From: Sipunculus nudus
Taxonomy: Eukaryota > Annelida > Sipuncula > Golfingiida > Sipunculidae
DNA length: 64,000 bases
Direction of reading: 5' to 3'
NCBI GenBank assembly: GCA_026874595.1
Contig: CM049321.1
Span: 11,881,479-11,945,478, forward strand
Shown piece by piece: positions 12,097 through 24,794 of this stretch. The notes beneath the pieces are model-generated. The model saw nothing but the letters and a program-made list of their open reading frames with translations. It did no database searches and was not told the origin of the DNA. The translations under genes were made by a program, and so were the position numbers. Every line of letters begins with the position of its first letter. The stretch's first letter is position 1.

Positions 12097-15000
12097 TCAT
12101 GTAGGAAATAGTAGAGAATTGTAGATAAATTGGGAAAGAATAAAGAAAATGGGTCTCGAAATCGATATTGTCCCTTTTAGAAAATAGCAATATTTTATAT
12201 TTCGACTTTTTATTGAAAGATTTTGCCATTTATATTCAGAATCCGGTTCACTTAGCGTCACTATTTTATCGCCAAGAATCTTGTCTGCGTACCCATGGGT
12301 CATATTCGTGTGTATTTGTAGAAAACTGCTTCATTTCTGTGGTGTTTTCTCAATAAGCAAAGCATAAGCAAAACGTTAGCAAATTGTAAGCAAAGGAACA
12401 ATGTCTTCATAAATTCTTTTTGTAAATATTTTCAAGAGACATAATGTATTATTTGACTAACCCGGAGCCTAATTATATCGGAAACGGTGCAAAACAGTAG
12501 ATCAATTGATAAAAAATTAAAAAAAAGGTTCCTATAATCCCTAACATCTCTTATAAGAAATAGCAATCTTTTACATTTCTAATATTGATTGAACGATTGT
12601 TCCCTTTACTTTTAGATTAATGTTCACTAGGAGGCACCATTGTGAAGCCAGGGAATTAGTCTGCGTCCCTACGGGACATATTCGTGTGTATTTTTTTAAA
12701 ATGCTTCATTTCTGTGGTGTTTTCTCAATAAGCAAAGCATAAGCAAAACGCAAGCAATTTGTAAGCAAAGAAACAATATCTTCATAAGTTCACTTTGCGA
12801 CTATTTTTGAGGACATAATGAATTATTAGGGTTCCAGGGAGTCTAATCATGTCGGAAATAGTGGAAAATTGTAGATAAATTGGGAATGAATAAAGAAAAT
12901 GGGTCTCGAAATCGATATTGTCCCTTTTAGAAAATAGCAATATTTTATATTTCGACTTTTTTTTGAAAGATTTTGCCATTTTTATTTAGAATCAGGTTCA
13001 CTAAGCGTTACTATTTTATCGCCAAGAAACTTGTCTGCGTACCCATGGTTCATATTCGTGTGTATTTGTAGAAAAATGCTTCATTTCTGTGGTGTTTTTA
13101 CCGTAAGCAAAGAATAAGCAAAGCGTAAGGAAAGTGTAAGCAAAGGAACTACATCTTCATAAATTCTTTTGTGAATATTTTCTCAAGACATAATGTATTA
13201 GTTGACTTACCAGGAGCCTAATTATATCGGAAACGGTGCAAAACTGCAAAACAGTAGATCAAATGAGAAAAAATTTAAAAAATGGGTCCCTATAATCCAT
13301 AATATCTCTTAGTGGAAATAGCAGTCTTTTACATTACTAATATTGATTGAACGATTGTTCCCTTTATTTTTAGATTAACGTTCACTAGGAGGCAGCATTG
13401 CGTAACCAGGGAATTAGTCTGCGTCCCTACGGGACATATTCGTGTGTATTTTTTTAAAATGCTTCATTTCTGTGGTGTTTTCTCAATAAGCAAAGCATAA
13501 GCAAAACGCAAGCAAATTGTAAGCAAAGGAACAATGTCTTCTTAGATCTTTTTTGCGACTATTTTCTGAGGACATAATGTATTATTTGGCTTCCAGGGAG
13601 TCATATCATGTCGGAAATAATGGAAAATTGTAGATAAATTGGGAAAGAAATAAGAAAATGTGTCTCGAATTTAATATTATCCCTTTCATAAAATAGTAAT
13701 ATTTTATATTTTTACATTTTATTGAAAGACTTTGCCTTTTATTTTTAAATTCCTGTTCCCTTAGCGTCACTATGTTGTCGCCAAGGAATTTGTCTACGTA
13801 CCTATTGGTCATATTCGTGTGTATTTGTAGACAAATGCTTCATTTCTGTGGTGTTTTCACCGTAAGCAAAGAATACGCAAAGCGTAAGGAAAGTGTAAGC
13901 AAAGGAACTACATCTTCATTAATTCTTTTTGTGAATATTTTCTCAAGACATAATGTATTAGTTGACTAACCAGAAGCCTAATTTTAGCGGAAACGGTGCA
14001 AAACAGTAGATCAAATGAGAAAAAATTAAAAAATGGGTCCATATAATCCATAATATCTATTATTGGAAATAGCAGTCTATTACATTTCTAATAATGATTG
14101 AACGATTGTTCCCTTTATTTTTAGATTAATGTTCACTAGGAGGCACCATTGTGTAGCAAGGTAATTAGTCTGCGTCCATACGGGACATATTCGTGTGTAT
14201 TTTTTTAAAATGCTTCATTTCTGTGGTGTTTTCTCAATAAGCAAAGCATAAGCAAGACGCAAGCAATTTGTAAGCAAAGAAACAATATCTTCATAAATTC
14301 ACTTTGCGACTATTTTCTGAGGACATAATGTATTATTAGGGTTCCAGGGAGTCTAATCGTGTCGGATATAGTGGAAAATTGTAGATAAATTGGGAAAGAT
14401 ATAAGAAAATGGGTCTCGAATTTAATATTATCCCTTTCATAAAATAGTAATATTTTATATTTTTACATTTTATTGAAAGAATTTGCCTTTTATTTTTAAA
14501 TTCCTGTTCCCTTAGCGTCACTATTTTGTCGCCAAGGAATTTGTCTGCGTACCCATGGTCATATTCGTGTGTATTTGTAGGAAAATGCTTCATTTCTGTG
14601 GTGTTTTCACCGTAAGCAAAGAATAAGCAAAGCGTAAGGAAAGTGTAAGCAAAGGAAATACATCATCATAAACTCTTTTAGTGAATATTTTCTCAAGACA
14701 TAATGTATTTGTTCACTAACCAGGAGCCTAATTATATTGGAAACGGTGCAAAACAGTAGATCAAATGAGAAAAAATTAAAAAATGGGTCCCTATAAATCC
14801 ATAATATCTCTTTTTGGAAATAGCGGTCTTTTACATTTCTAATATTGATTGAACGATTGTTCCCTTTATTTTTAGATTAATGTTCACTAGGAGGCACCAT
14901 TGTGTATCAAGGGAATTAGTCTGCGTCCCTACGGGACATATTCGTGTGTATTTTTTTAGAATGCTTCATTTCTGTGGTGTTTTCTCAATAAGCAAAGCAT

Positions 15001-17360
15001 AAGCAAAACGCAAGCAATTTGTAAGCAAAGAAACAATATCTTCATAAATTCACTTTGCGACTATTTTCTGAGGACATAATGTATTATTAGGGTTCCAGGG
15101 AGTCTAATCGTGTCGGAAATAGTGGAAAATTGTAGATAAATTGGGAAAGATATAAGAAAATGGGTCTCGAATTTAATATTATCCCTTCCATAAAATAGTA
15201 ATATTTTATATTTTTACATTTTATTGAAAGACTTTGCCTTTATTTTTAAATTCCTGTTCCCTTAGCGTCACTATGTTGTCGCCAAGGAATTTGTCTACGT
15301 ACCTATTGGTCATATTCGTGTGTATTTGTAGACAAATGCTTCATTTCTGTGGTGTTTTCACCGTAAGCAAAGAATACGCAAAGCGTAAGGAAAGTGTAAG
15401 CAAAGGAACTACATCTTCATTAATACTTTTTGTGAATATTTTCTCAAGACATAATGTATTAGTTGACTAACCAGAAGCCTAATTATATCGGAAACGGTGC
15501 AAAACAGTAGATCAAATGAGAAAAAATTAAAAAATGGGTCCATATAATCCATAATATCTATTATTGGAAATAGCAGTCTATTACATTTCTAATAATGATT
15601 GAACGATTGTTCCCTTTATTTTTAGATTAATGTTCACTAGGAGGCACCATTGTGTAGCAAGGTAATTAGTCTGCGTCCATACGGGACATATTCGTGTGTA
15701 TTTTTTTAAAATGCTTCATTTCTGTGGTGTTTTCTCAATAAGCAAAGCATAAGCAAGACGCAAGCAATTTGTAAGCAAAGAAACAATATCTTCATAAATT
15801 CACTTTGCGACTATTTTCTGAGGACATTATGTATTATTAGGGTTCCAGGGAGTCTAATCGTGTCGGATATAGTGGAAAATTGTAGATAAATTGGGAAAGA
15901 TATAAGAAAATGGGTCTCGAATTTAATATTATCCCTTTCATAAAATAGTAATATTTTATATTTTTACATTTTATTGAAAGACTTTGCCTTTTATTTTTAA
16001 ATTCCTGTTCCCTTAGCGTCACTATTTTGTCGCCAAGGAATTTGTCTGCGTACCCATGGTCATATTCGTGTGTATTTGTAGGAAAATGCTTCATTTCTGT
16101 GGTGTTTTCACCGTAAGCAAAGAATAAGCAAAGCGTAAGGAAAGTGTAAGCAAAGGAAATACATCATCATAAACTCTTTTAGTGAATATTTTCTCAAGAC
16201 ATAATGTATTTGTTCACTAACCAGGAGCCTAATTATATTGGAAACGGTGCAAAACAGTAGATCAAATGAGAAAAAATTAAAAAATGGGTCCCTATAAATC
16301 CATAATATCTCTTTTTGGAAATAGCGGTCTTTTACATTTCTAATATTGATTGAACGATTGATCCCTTTATTTTTAGATTAATGTTCACTAGGAGGCACCA
16401 TTGTGTATCAAGGGAATTAGTCTGCGTCCCTACGGGACATATTCGTGTGTATTTTTTTAAAATGCTTCATTTCTGTGGTGTTTTCTCAATAAGCAAAGCA
16501 TAAGCAAAACGCAAGCAATTTGTAAGCAAAGAAACAATATCTTCATAAATTCACTTTGCGACTATTTTCTGAGGACATAATGTATTATTAGGGTTCCAGG
16601 GAGTCTAATCGTGTCGGAAATAGTGGAAAATTGTAGATAAATTGGGAAAGAAATAAGAAAATGGGTCTCGAATTTAATATTATTCCTTTAATAAAATAGT
16701 AATATTTTATATTTTTACATTTTATTGAAAGACTTTGCCTTTTATTTTAAATTCCTGTTCCCTTAGCGTCACTATTTTGTCGCCAAGGAATTTGTCTGCG
16801 TACCCATGGGTCATATTCGTGTGTATTTGTAGGTAAATGCTTCATTTCTGTGGTGTTTTCACCGTAAGCAAAGAATAAGCAAAGCGTAAGGAAAGTGTAA
16901 GCAAAGGAAATACATCATCATAAACTATTTTAGTGAATATTTTCTCAAGACATAATGTATTAGTTGACTAACCCGGAGCCTATTTATATCGGAAACGGTG
17001 CAAAACAGTAGATCAAATGAGAAAAAAATTAAAAAATGGGTCCATATAATCCATAATATCTCTTATTTGAAATAGCAGTCTTTTACATTTCTAATATTGA
17101 TTGAACGATTGTTCCCTTTATTTTTAGATTAATGTTCACTAGGAGGCACCATTGTGTAGCAAGGGAATTAGTCTGCGTCCCTACGGGACATATTTGTGTG
17201 TTTTTGTTGAAAAATGCTTCATTTCTGTGGTCTTTTCTCAATAAGCAAAGAATAAGCAAAACGCAAGCAAATTGTAAGCAAAGGAAAAATGTCTTCATAA
17301 ATTCTTTTTGCGACTATTTTCTGAGGACATAATGTATTATTAGGGTTCCAGGGAGTCTAA
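12097..17360. repeat. HOR unit 4, expanded to 14 monomers
   Basis: Length is 5264 bp, or 3763 + ~1501. The order reads Y1-X1-Y2-X2-(Y3-X3-Y4-X4)-(Y3'-X3-Y4-X4)-Y5-X5. The four-monomer block beginning near 13.8 kb is therefore tandemly duplicated; its Y4 marker occurs at 14336-14593 and again at 15837-16094, 1501 bp apart. Removing X3-Y4-X4-Y5 from the second block would give exactly the type-beta unit 2. Confidence 0.88.
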
Positions 17361-20159
17361 TCATGTAGGAAATAGTAGAGAATTGTAGATAAATTGGGAA
17401 AGAATAAAGAAAATGGGTCTCGAAATCGATATTGTCCCTTTTAGAAAATAGCAATATTTTATATTTCGACTTTTTATTGAAAGATTTTGCCATTTATATT
17501 CAGAATCCGGTTCACTTAGCGTCACTATTTTATCGCCAAGAATCTTGTCTGCGTACCCATGGGTCATATTCGTGTGTATTTGTAGAAAAATGCTTCATTT
17601 CTGTGGTGTTTTCTCAATAAGCAAAGCAAAAGCAAAACGTTAGCAAATTGTAAGCAAAGGAACAATGTCTTCATAAATTCTTTTTGTAAATATTTTCTAG
17701 AGACATAATGTATTATTTGACTAACCCGGAGCCTAATTATATCGGAAACGGTGCAAAACAGTAGATCAATTGATAAAAAATTAAAAAAAGGTTCCTATAA
17801 TCCCTAACATCTCTTATAAGAAATAGCAATCTTTTACATTTCTAATATTGATTGAACGATTGTTCCCTTTACTTTTAGATTAATGTTCACTAGGAGGCAC
17901 CATTGTGAAGCCAGGGAATTAGTCTGCGTCCCTACGGGACATATTCGTGTGTATTTTTTTAAAATGCTTCATTTCTGTGGTGTTTTCTCAATAAGCAAAG
18001 CATAAGCAAAACGCAAGCAATTTGTAAGCAAAGAAACAATATCTTCATAAGTTTACTTTGCGACTATTTTCTGAGGACATAATGAATTATTAGGGTTCCA
18101 GGGAGTCTAATCATGTCGGAAATAGTGGAAAATTGTAGATAAATTGGGAAAGAATAAAGAAAATGGGTCTCGAAATCGATATTGTCCCTTTTAGAAAATA
18201 GCAATATTTTATATTTCGACTTTTTATTGAAAGATTTTGCCATTTTTATTTAGAATCAGGTTCACTAAGCGTTACTATTTTATCGCCAAGAAACTTGTCT
18301 GCGTACCCATGGTTCATATTCGTGTGTATTTGTAGAAAAATGCTTCATTACTGTGGTGTTTTTACCGTAAGCAAAGAATAAGCAAAGCGTAAGGAAAGTG
18401 TAAGCAAAGGAACTACATCTTCATAAATTCTTTTGTGAATATTTTCTCAAGACATAATGTATTAGTTGACTTACCAGGAGCCTAATTATATCGGAAACGG
18501 TGCAAACTGCAAAACAGTAGATCAAATGAGAAAAAATTAAAAAAATGGGTCCCTATAATCCATAATATCTCTTATTGGAAATAGCAGTCTTTTACATTTC
18601 TAATATTGATTGAACGATTGTTCCCTTTATTTTTAGATTAACGTTCACTAGGAGGCACCATTGCGTAACCAGGGAATTAGTCTGCGTCCCTACGGGACAT
18701 ATTCGTGTCTATTTTTTTAAAAATGCTTCATTTCTGTGGTGTTTTCTCAATAAGCAAAGCATAAGCAAAACGCAAGCAAATTGTAAGCAAAGGAACAATG
18801 TCTTCTTAAATCTGTTTTGCGACTATTTTCTGAGGACATAATGTATTATTTGGCTTCCAGGGAGTCATATCATGTCGGAAATGATGGAAAATTGTAGATA
18901 AATTGGGAAAGAAATAAGAAAATGGGTCTCGAATTTAATATTATCCCTTTCATAAAATAGTAAAATTTTATATTTTTACATTTTATTGAAAGACTTTGCC
19001 TTTTATTTTTAAATTCCTGTTCCCTTAGCGTCACTATGTTGTCGCCAAGGAATTTGTCTACGTACCTATTGGTCATATTCGTGTGTATTTGTAGACAAAT
19101 GCTTCATTTCTGTGGTGTTTTCACCGTAAGCAAAGAATACGCAAAGCGTAAGGAAAGTGTAAGCAAAGGAACTACATCTTCATTAATTCTTTTTGTGAAT
19201 ATTTTCTCAAGACATAATGTATTAGTTGACTAACCAGAAGCCTAATTATATCGGAAACGGTGCAAAACAGTAGATCAAATGAGAAAAAATTAAAAAATGG
19301 GTCCATATAATCCATAATATCTATTATTGGAAATAGCAGTCTATTACATTTCTAATATTGATTGAACGATTGTTCCCTTTATTTTTAGATTAACGTTCAC
19401 AAGGAGGCACCATTGCGTAACCAGGGAATTAGTCTGCGTCCCTACGGGACATATTCGTGTCTATTTTTTTAAAAATGCTTCATTTCTGTGGTGTTTTCTC
19501 AATAAGCAAAGCATAAGCAAAACGCAAGCAAATTGTAAGCAAAGGAACAATGTCTTCTTAAATCTTTTTTGCGACTATTTTCTGAGGACATAATGTATTA
19601 TCTGGCTTCCAGGGAGTCATATCATGTCGGAAATAATGGAAAATTGTAGATAAATTGGGAAAGAAATAAGAAAATGGGTCTCGAATTTAATATTATCCCT
19701 TTCATAAAATAGTAATATTTTATATTTTTACATTTTATTGAAAGACTTTGCCTTTTATTTTTAAATTCCTGTTCCCTTAGCGTCACTATGTTGTCGCCAA
19801 GGAATTTGTCTACGTACCTATTGGTCATATTCGTGTGTATTTGTAGACAAATGCTTCATTTCTGTGGTGTTTTCACCGTAAGCAAAGAATACGCAAAGCG
19901 TAAGGAAAGTGTAAGCAAAGGAACTACATCTTCATTAATTCTTTTTGTGAATATTTTCTCAAGACATAATGTATTAGTTGACTAACCAGAAGCCTAATTA
20001 TATCGGAAACGGTGCAAAACAGTAGATCAAATGAGAAAAAATTAAAAAATGGGTCCATATAATCCATAATATCTATTATTGGAAATAGCAGTCTATTACA
20101 TTTCTAATAATGATTGAACGATTGTTCCCTTTATTTTTAGATTAATGTTCACTAGGAGG
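17361..20159. repeat. HOR unit 5, partial, with a duplicated dimer
   Basis: It runs Y1-X1-Y2-X2-Y3 as in the other units. An X2-like plus Y3-like dimer is then repeated: the Y3 marker occurs at 18870-19076 and at 19622-19828, 752 bp apart. From here the regular 10-monomer order is lost. Confidence 0.82.
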
Positions 20160-23100
20160 CACCATTGTGTAACAAGGGAATTAGTCTGCGTCCCTACGGG
20201 ACATATTCGTGTGTTTTTGTTGAAAAATGCTTCATTTCTGTGGTGTTTTCTCAATAAGCAAAGCATAAGCAAAACGCAAGCAAATTGTTAGCAAAGAAAC
20301 AATGTCTTCATAATTTCTTTTTGCGACTATTATCTGAGGACATAATGTATTTTTAGGGTTACAGGGAGTCTAATCATGTCAGAAATAGTGGAAAATTGTA
20401 GATAAATTGGGAAAGAAATAAGAAAATGGGTCTCGAAATCGATATTATCCCTTTTAGAAAATAGCAATATTTTATATTTCGACTTTTTATTGAAAGATTT
20501 TGCCATTTTTATTTAGAATCCAGTTCACTAAGCGTCACTATTTTGTCGCCAAGAAACTTGTTTGCGTACCCATGGGTCATATTCGTGTGTATTTGTAGAA
20601 AAATGCTTCATTTCTGTGGTGTTTTCACCGTAAGCAAAGAATAAGCAAAGCATAAGGAAAGTGTAAGCAAAGGATCTACATCTTCATAAATTCTTTTTGT
20701 AAATATTTTCTCAAGACATAATGTATTAGTTGAGAAACCAGTAGCCTTATTATATCGGAAACGGTGCAAAAACAGTAGATCAAATGAGAAAAAATTAAAA
20801 AATGGGTCCTTATAATCCATAATATCTAATAGAAATAGCAATATTTTATATTTCGACTTTTTATTGAAAGATTTTGCCATTTTTATTTAGAATCCGGTTC
20901 ACTAAGTGTCACTATTTTGTCGCCAAAAAACTTGTCAGCGTACCCATGGATCATATTCGTGTGTATTTGTAGAAAAATGCTTCATTTCTGTGGTGTTTTC
21001 TCAATGAGCAAAGCATAAGCAAAACGCAAGCAAATTGTTAGCAAAGAAACAATGTCTTCATAATTTCTTTTTGCGACTATTATCTGAGGACATAATGTAT
21101 TTTTTTGGGTTACAGGGAGTCTAATCATGTCAGAAATAGTGGAAAATTGTAGATAAATTGGGAAAGAAATAAGAGAATGGGTCTCGAATTTAATATTATC
21201 CCTTTCATAAAATAGTAATATTTCATATTTTTACCTTTTATTGAAAGATTTTGCCTTTTATTTTTAGATTCCTGTTCACTTAGCGTCGCTATTTTGTCCC
21301 CAAGTAACTTGTCTGCGTACCTATGTGTCATATTCGTGTGTATTTGTAGAAAAATGCTTCATTTCTGTGGTGTCTTCACCGTAAGCAAAGAATAAGCAAA
21401 GCGTAAGGAAAGTGTAAGCAAAGGAACTACATTTCATAAATTCTTTTTGTGAATATTTTCCCAAGACATAATGTATTAGTTGACTAACCAGGAGCCTAAT
21501 TATATCGGAAACCGTGCAAAACAGTAGATCAAATGAGAAAAAATTAAAAAATGGGTCCCTATAATCCCTAAAATCTCTTATTGGAAATAGCAGTCTTTTA
21601 CATTTTTAATATTTATTGAACGATTGTTCCCTTTACTTTTAGATTAATGTTCACTAGGAGGCCTCATTGTGTAGCAAGGGAATTAGTCTGCGTCCCTACG
21701 GGACATATTTGTGTGTATTTTTTGAAAATGCTTCATTTCTGTGGTGTTTTCTCAATAAGCAAATCATTAGTAAAACGCAAGCAAATTGTAAGCAAAGGAA
21801 AAATGTCTTCATAAAATCTTTTTGCGACTATTTTCTGAGGATATAATGTATTATTAGGGTTCTAGGGAGTCTAATCATGTAGGAAATAGTGGAAAATTGT
21901 AGATAAATTGGGAAAGAAATAAGAAAATGGGTCTCGAATTTAATATTATCCCTTTCATAAAATAGTAATATTTTATATTTTTACATTTTATTGAAAGACT
22001 TTGCCTTTTATTTTTAAATTCCTGTTCCCTTAGCGTCACTATTTGGTCGCCAAGGAATTTGTCTGCGTACCTATTGGTCATATTTGTGTGTATCCGTACA
22101 AAAATGCTTCATTTCTGTGGTGTTTTCACCGTAAGCAAAGAATAAGCAAAGCGTTAGGAAAGTGTAAGCAAAGGAACTACATCTTCATAAATTCTTTTTG
22201 TAAATATTTTCTCAAGACATAATGTATTAGTTGACTAACCCGGAGCCTAATTATATCGGAAACGGTGCAAAACAGTAGATCAAATGAGAAAAAAAATTAA
22301 AAAATGGGTCCATATAATCTATAATCTGTGGTGTTTTCTCAATACACAAAGCATAAGCAAAACGTAATCAAATTGTAAGCAAAGGAACAATGTCTTCATA
22401 AATTCTTTTTGTAAATATTTTCTAGAGACATAATGTATTATTTGACTAACCCGGAGCCTAATGATATCGGAAACTGTGCAAAACAGTAGATCAATTGATA
22501 AAAAAATTTAAAAAGGGTCCCTATAATCCCTAACATCTCTTATTGGAAATAGCAATCTTTTACATGTCTAATATTGATTGAACGATTGTTCCTTTTAATT
22601 TTAGATGAATGTTCACTAGGAGGCACCATTGTGTAGCTAGGAAAATAGTCTGAGTCCCTACGGGATATATTCGTGTGTATTTTTTGAAAATGATTAATTT
22701 CTGTGGTGTTTCCTCAATAAGCAAAGCATAAGCAAAACGCAAGCAAATTGTAAGCAAAGGAAAAATGTCTTCATAAATTCTTTTTGCGACTATTTTCTGA
22801 AGATATAATGTATTATTAGGGTTCCAGGGAGTCTAATCGTATCGGAAATAGTGGAATATTGTAGATAAATAGGGAAGGAAATAAGAAAATGGGTCTCGAA
22901 TTTAATATTATCCCTTTCAGAAAATAGTAATATTTTATATTTTTACATTTTATTGAAAGATTTTGCTTTTTATTTTTAGATTCCTGTTGACTTAGCGTCA
23001 CTATGTTGTCGCCAAGGAACTTTTCTGCGTCCATATGGGTCATATTCGTGTGTATTTGTAGAAAAATGCTTCATTTCTGTGGTGTTTTCACCGTAAGCAA

Positions 23101-24794
23101 AGAATAAGCAAATCGTAAGGAAAGTGTAAGCAAAGGAACTTCATCTTCATCAATTCTTTTTGTGAATATTTTCTCAAGACATAATGTATTAGTTGACTAA
23201 CCAGGAGCCTAATTATATCGGAAACGGTGCAAAACAGTAGATCAAATGAGAAAAAATTAAAAAATGGGTCCATATAATCCATAACATCTCTTATTGGAAA
23301 TAGCAGTCTTTTACATTTCTAATATTGATTGAACGATTGTTCCCTTTCTTTTTAGATGAATGTTCACTAGGAGGCACCATTGTGTAGCAAGGGAATTATT
23401 CTGCGTCCCTACGGGACATATTTGTTTGTTTTTGTTGAAAAAATGCTTCATTTCTGTGGTGTTTTCTCAATAAGCAAAGCATAAGCAAAACGCAAGCAAA
23501 TTGTAAGCAAAGGAAAAATGTCTTCATAAATTCTTTTTGCGACTATTTTCTCAGGATATAATGTATTATTAGGTTTTTAGGGAGTCTAATCATGTCGGAA
23601 ATAGTAGAAATTGTAAATAAATTGGGAAAGAAATAAGAGTATGGGTCTCGAATTTAATATTATCCCTTTCATAAAATAGTAATATTTCATATTTTTACAT
23701 TTTATTGAAAGATTTTTCCTTTTATTTTTAAATTCCTGTTCACTTAGCGTCACTATTTTGTCGCCAAGGAACTTGTCTGCGTACCTATGGGTCATTTTCG
23801 TGTGTATTTGTAGAAAAATGCTTCATTTCTGTGGTGTTTTCACCGTAAGCAAAGAATAAGCAAAGCGTAAGGAAAGTGTAAGCAAAGGAACTACATCTTC
23901 ATCAATTCTTTTTGTGAATATTTTCTCAAGACATAATGTATAAGATGACTAACCAGGAGCCTTATTATATCGGAAACGGTGCAAAACAGTAGATCAAATG
24001 AGAATAAATTAAAAAAATGGGTCCATATAATCCATAATATCTCCTATTGGAAATAGCAGTCTTTTACATTTCTAATATTGATTGAACGATTGTTCCCTTT
24101 ATTTTTAGATTAATGTTCACTAGGAGGCACCATTGTGTAGCAAGGGAATTAGTCTGCGTCCCTACGGGACATATTCGTGTGTTTTTGTTGAAAAATGCTT
24201 CATTTCTGTGGTGTTTTCTCAATAAGCAAAGCATAAGCAAAACGCAAGCAAATTGTAAGCAAAGAAACAATATCTTCATAAATTCTTGTTGCGACTATTT
24301 TCTGAGGACATAATGTATTATTAGGCTTCCAGGGAGTCTAATCATGTCGGAAATAGTGGAAAATTGTAGATAAATTGGGAAAGAAATAAGAAAATGGGTC
24401 TCGAAATCGATATTATCCTTTTTAGAAAATAGCAATATTTTATATTTCGACTTTTTATTGAAAGATTTTGCCATTTATATTTTTAGAATCCAGTTCACTT
24501 AGTGTCACTATTTTGTCGCCAAGAAACTTGTCTGCATCCCAATTGGTCATGTTATTATGTATTTACAGTAAAATGCTTCGTTTCTGTGGTGTTTTTACCG
24601 TTAGCGAGGCATAAGCATAGCGTAAGCAAGGGAACTATGTATTCATAAACGCTTTTTGAGACCATTTTCTTAAGAAATAATGTATTTTTTTACTTCCTAG
24701 GAGTAAACTGTCCCCAAAATCCATATTTTCCCATTAAAAAGTAGCGGTATTATATATTTCTGATTTTAATTGAACGATTTTGCCCTTTATTTTT
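20160..24794. repeat. Diverged right edge of the satellite array
   Basis: Monomers continue (cores near 20232, 20606, 20980, 21360, 21736, 22107, 22696, 23073, 23450, 23824, 24203 and 24575), but without the HOR order and with many more private substitutions. Two monomers are internally deleted. Near 20822 an X first half joins a Y second half. Near 22320 about 230 bp is missing, so TATAATC runs straight into CTGTGGTGTTTT. The last monomer (~24500-24794) is the most decayed. Confidence 0.9.

Larger units (their letters stand above)
1..24794. repeat. Satellite array of ~376-bp monomers (about 65 copies)
   Basis: The word CATTTCTGTGGTGTTTT recurs about every 375-377 bp (291, 666, 1042, 1416, 1792, then 2175 after one 383-bp step). 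Two monomer classes usually alternate. X carries the word CACTAGGAGGCACCATTG, and Y carries CGTCACTATTTTGTCGCCAAG. Both share a core running from the CATATTCGTGTGTATTT word to a block of TAAGCAAA-type 11-mers. An X plus a Y makes a ~752-bp dimer, and five dimers make the ~3.76-kb higher-order repeat. Many short ORFs inside recur in every copy only because the DNA recurs; none resembles a protein. The left end lies outside the window. It could be centromeric, pericentromeric or subtelomeric; the sequence alone does not say which. Confidence 0.97.

Noticed and set aside
807-24313. Dozens of 60-97-codon frames on both strands in the satellite, identical between copies
   Set aside because: They repeat because the DNA repeats. 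Both strands are open in the same places, compositions are AT-driven, and no domain is visible.
1-24794. CRISPR-like array
   Set aside because: The units are long, directly adjacent and without spacers; the organism is eukaryotic. This is a satellite.
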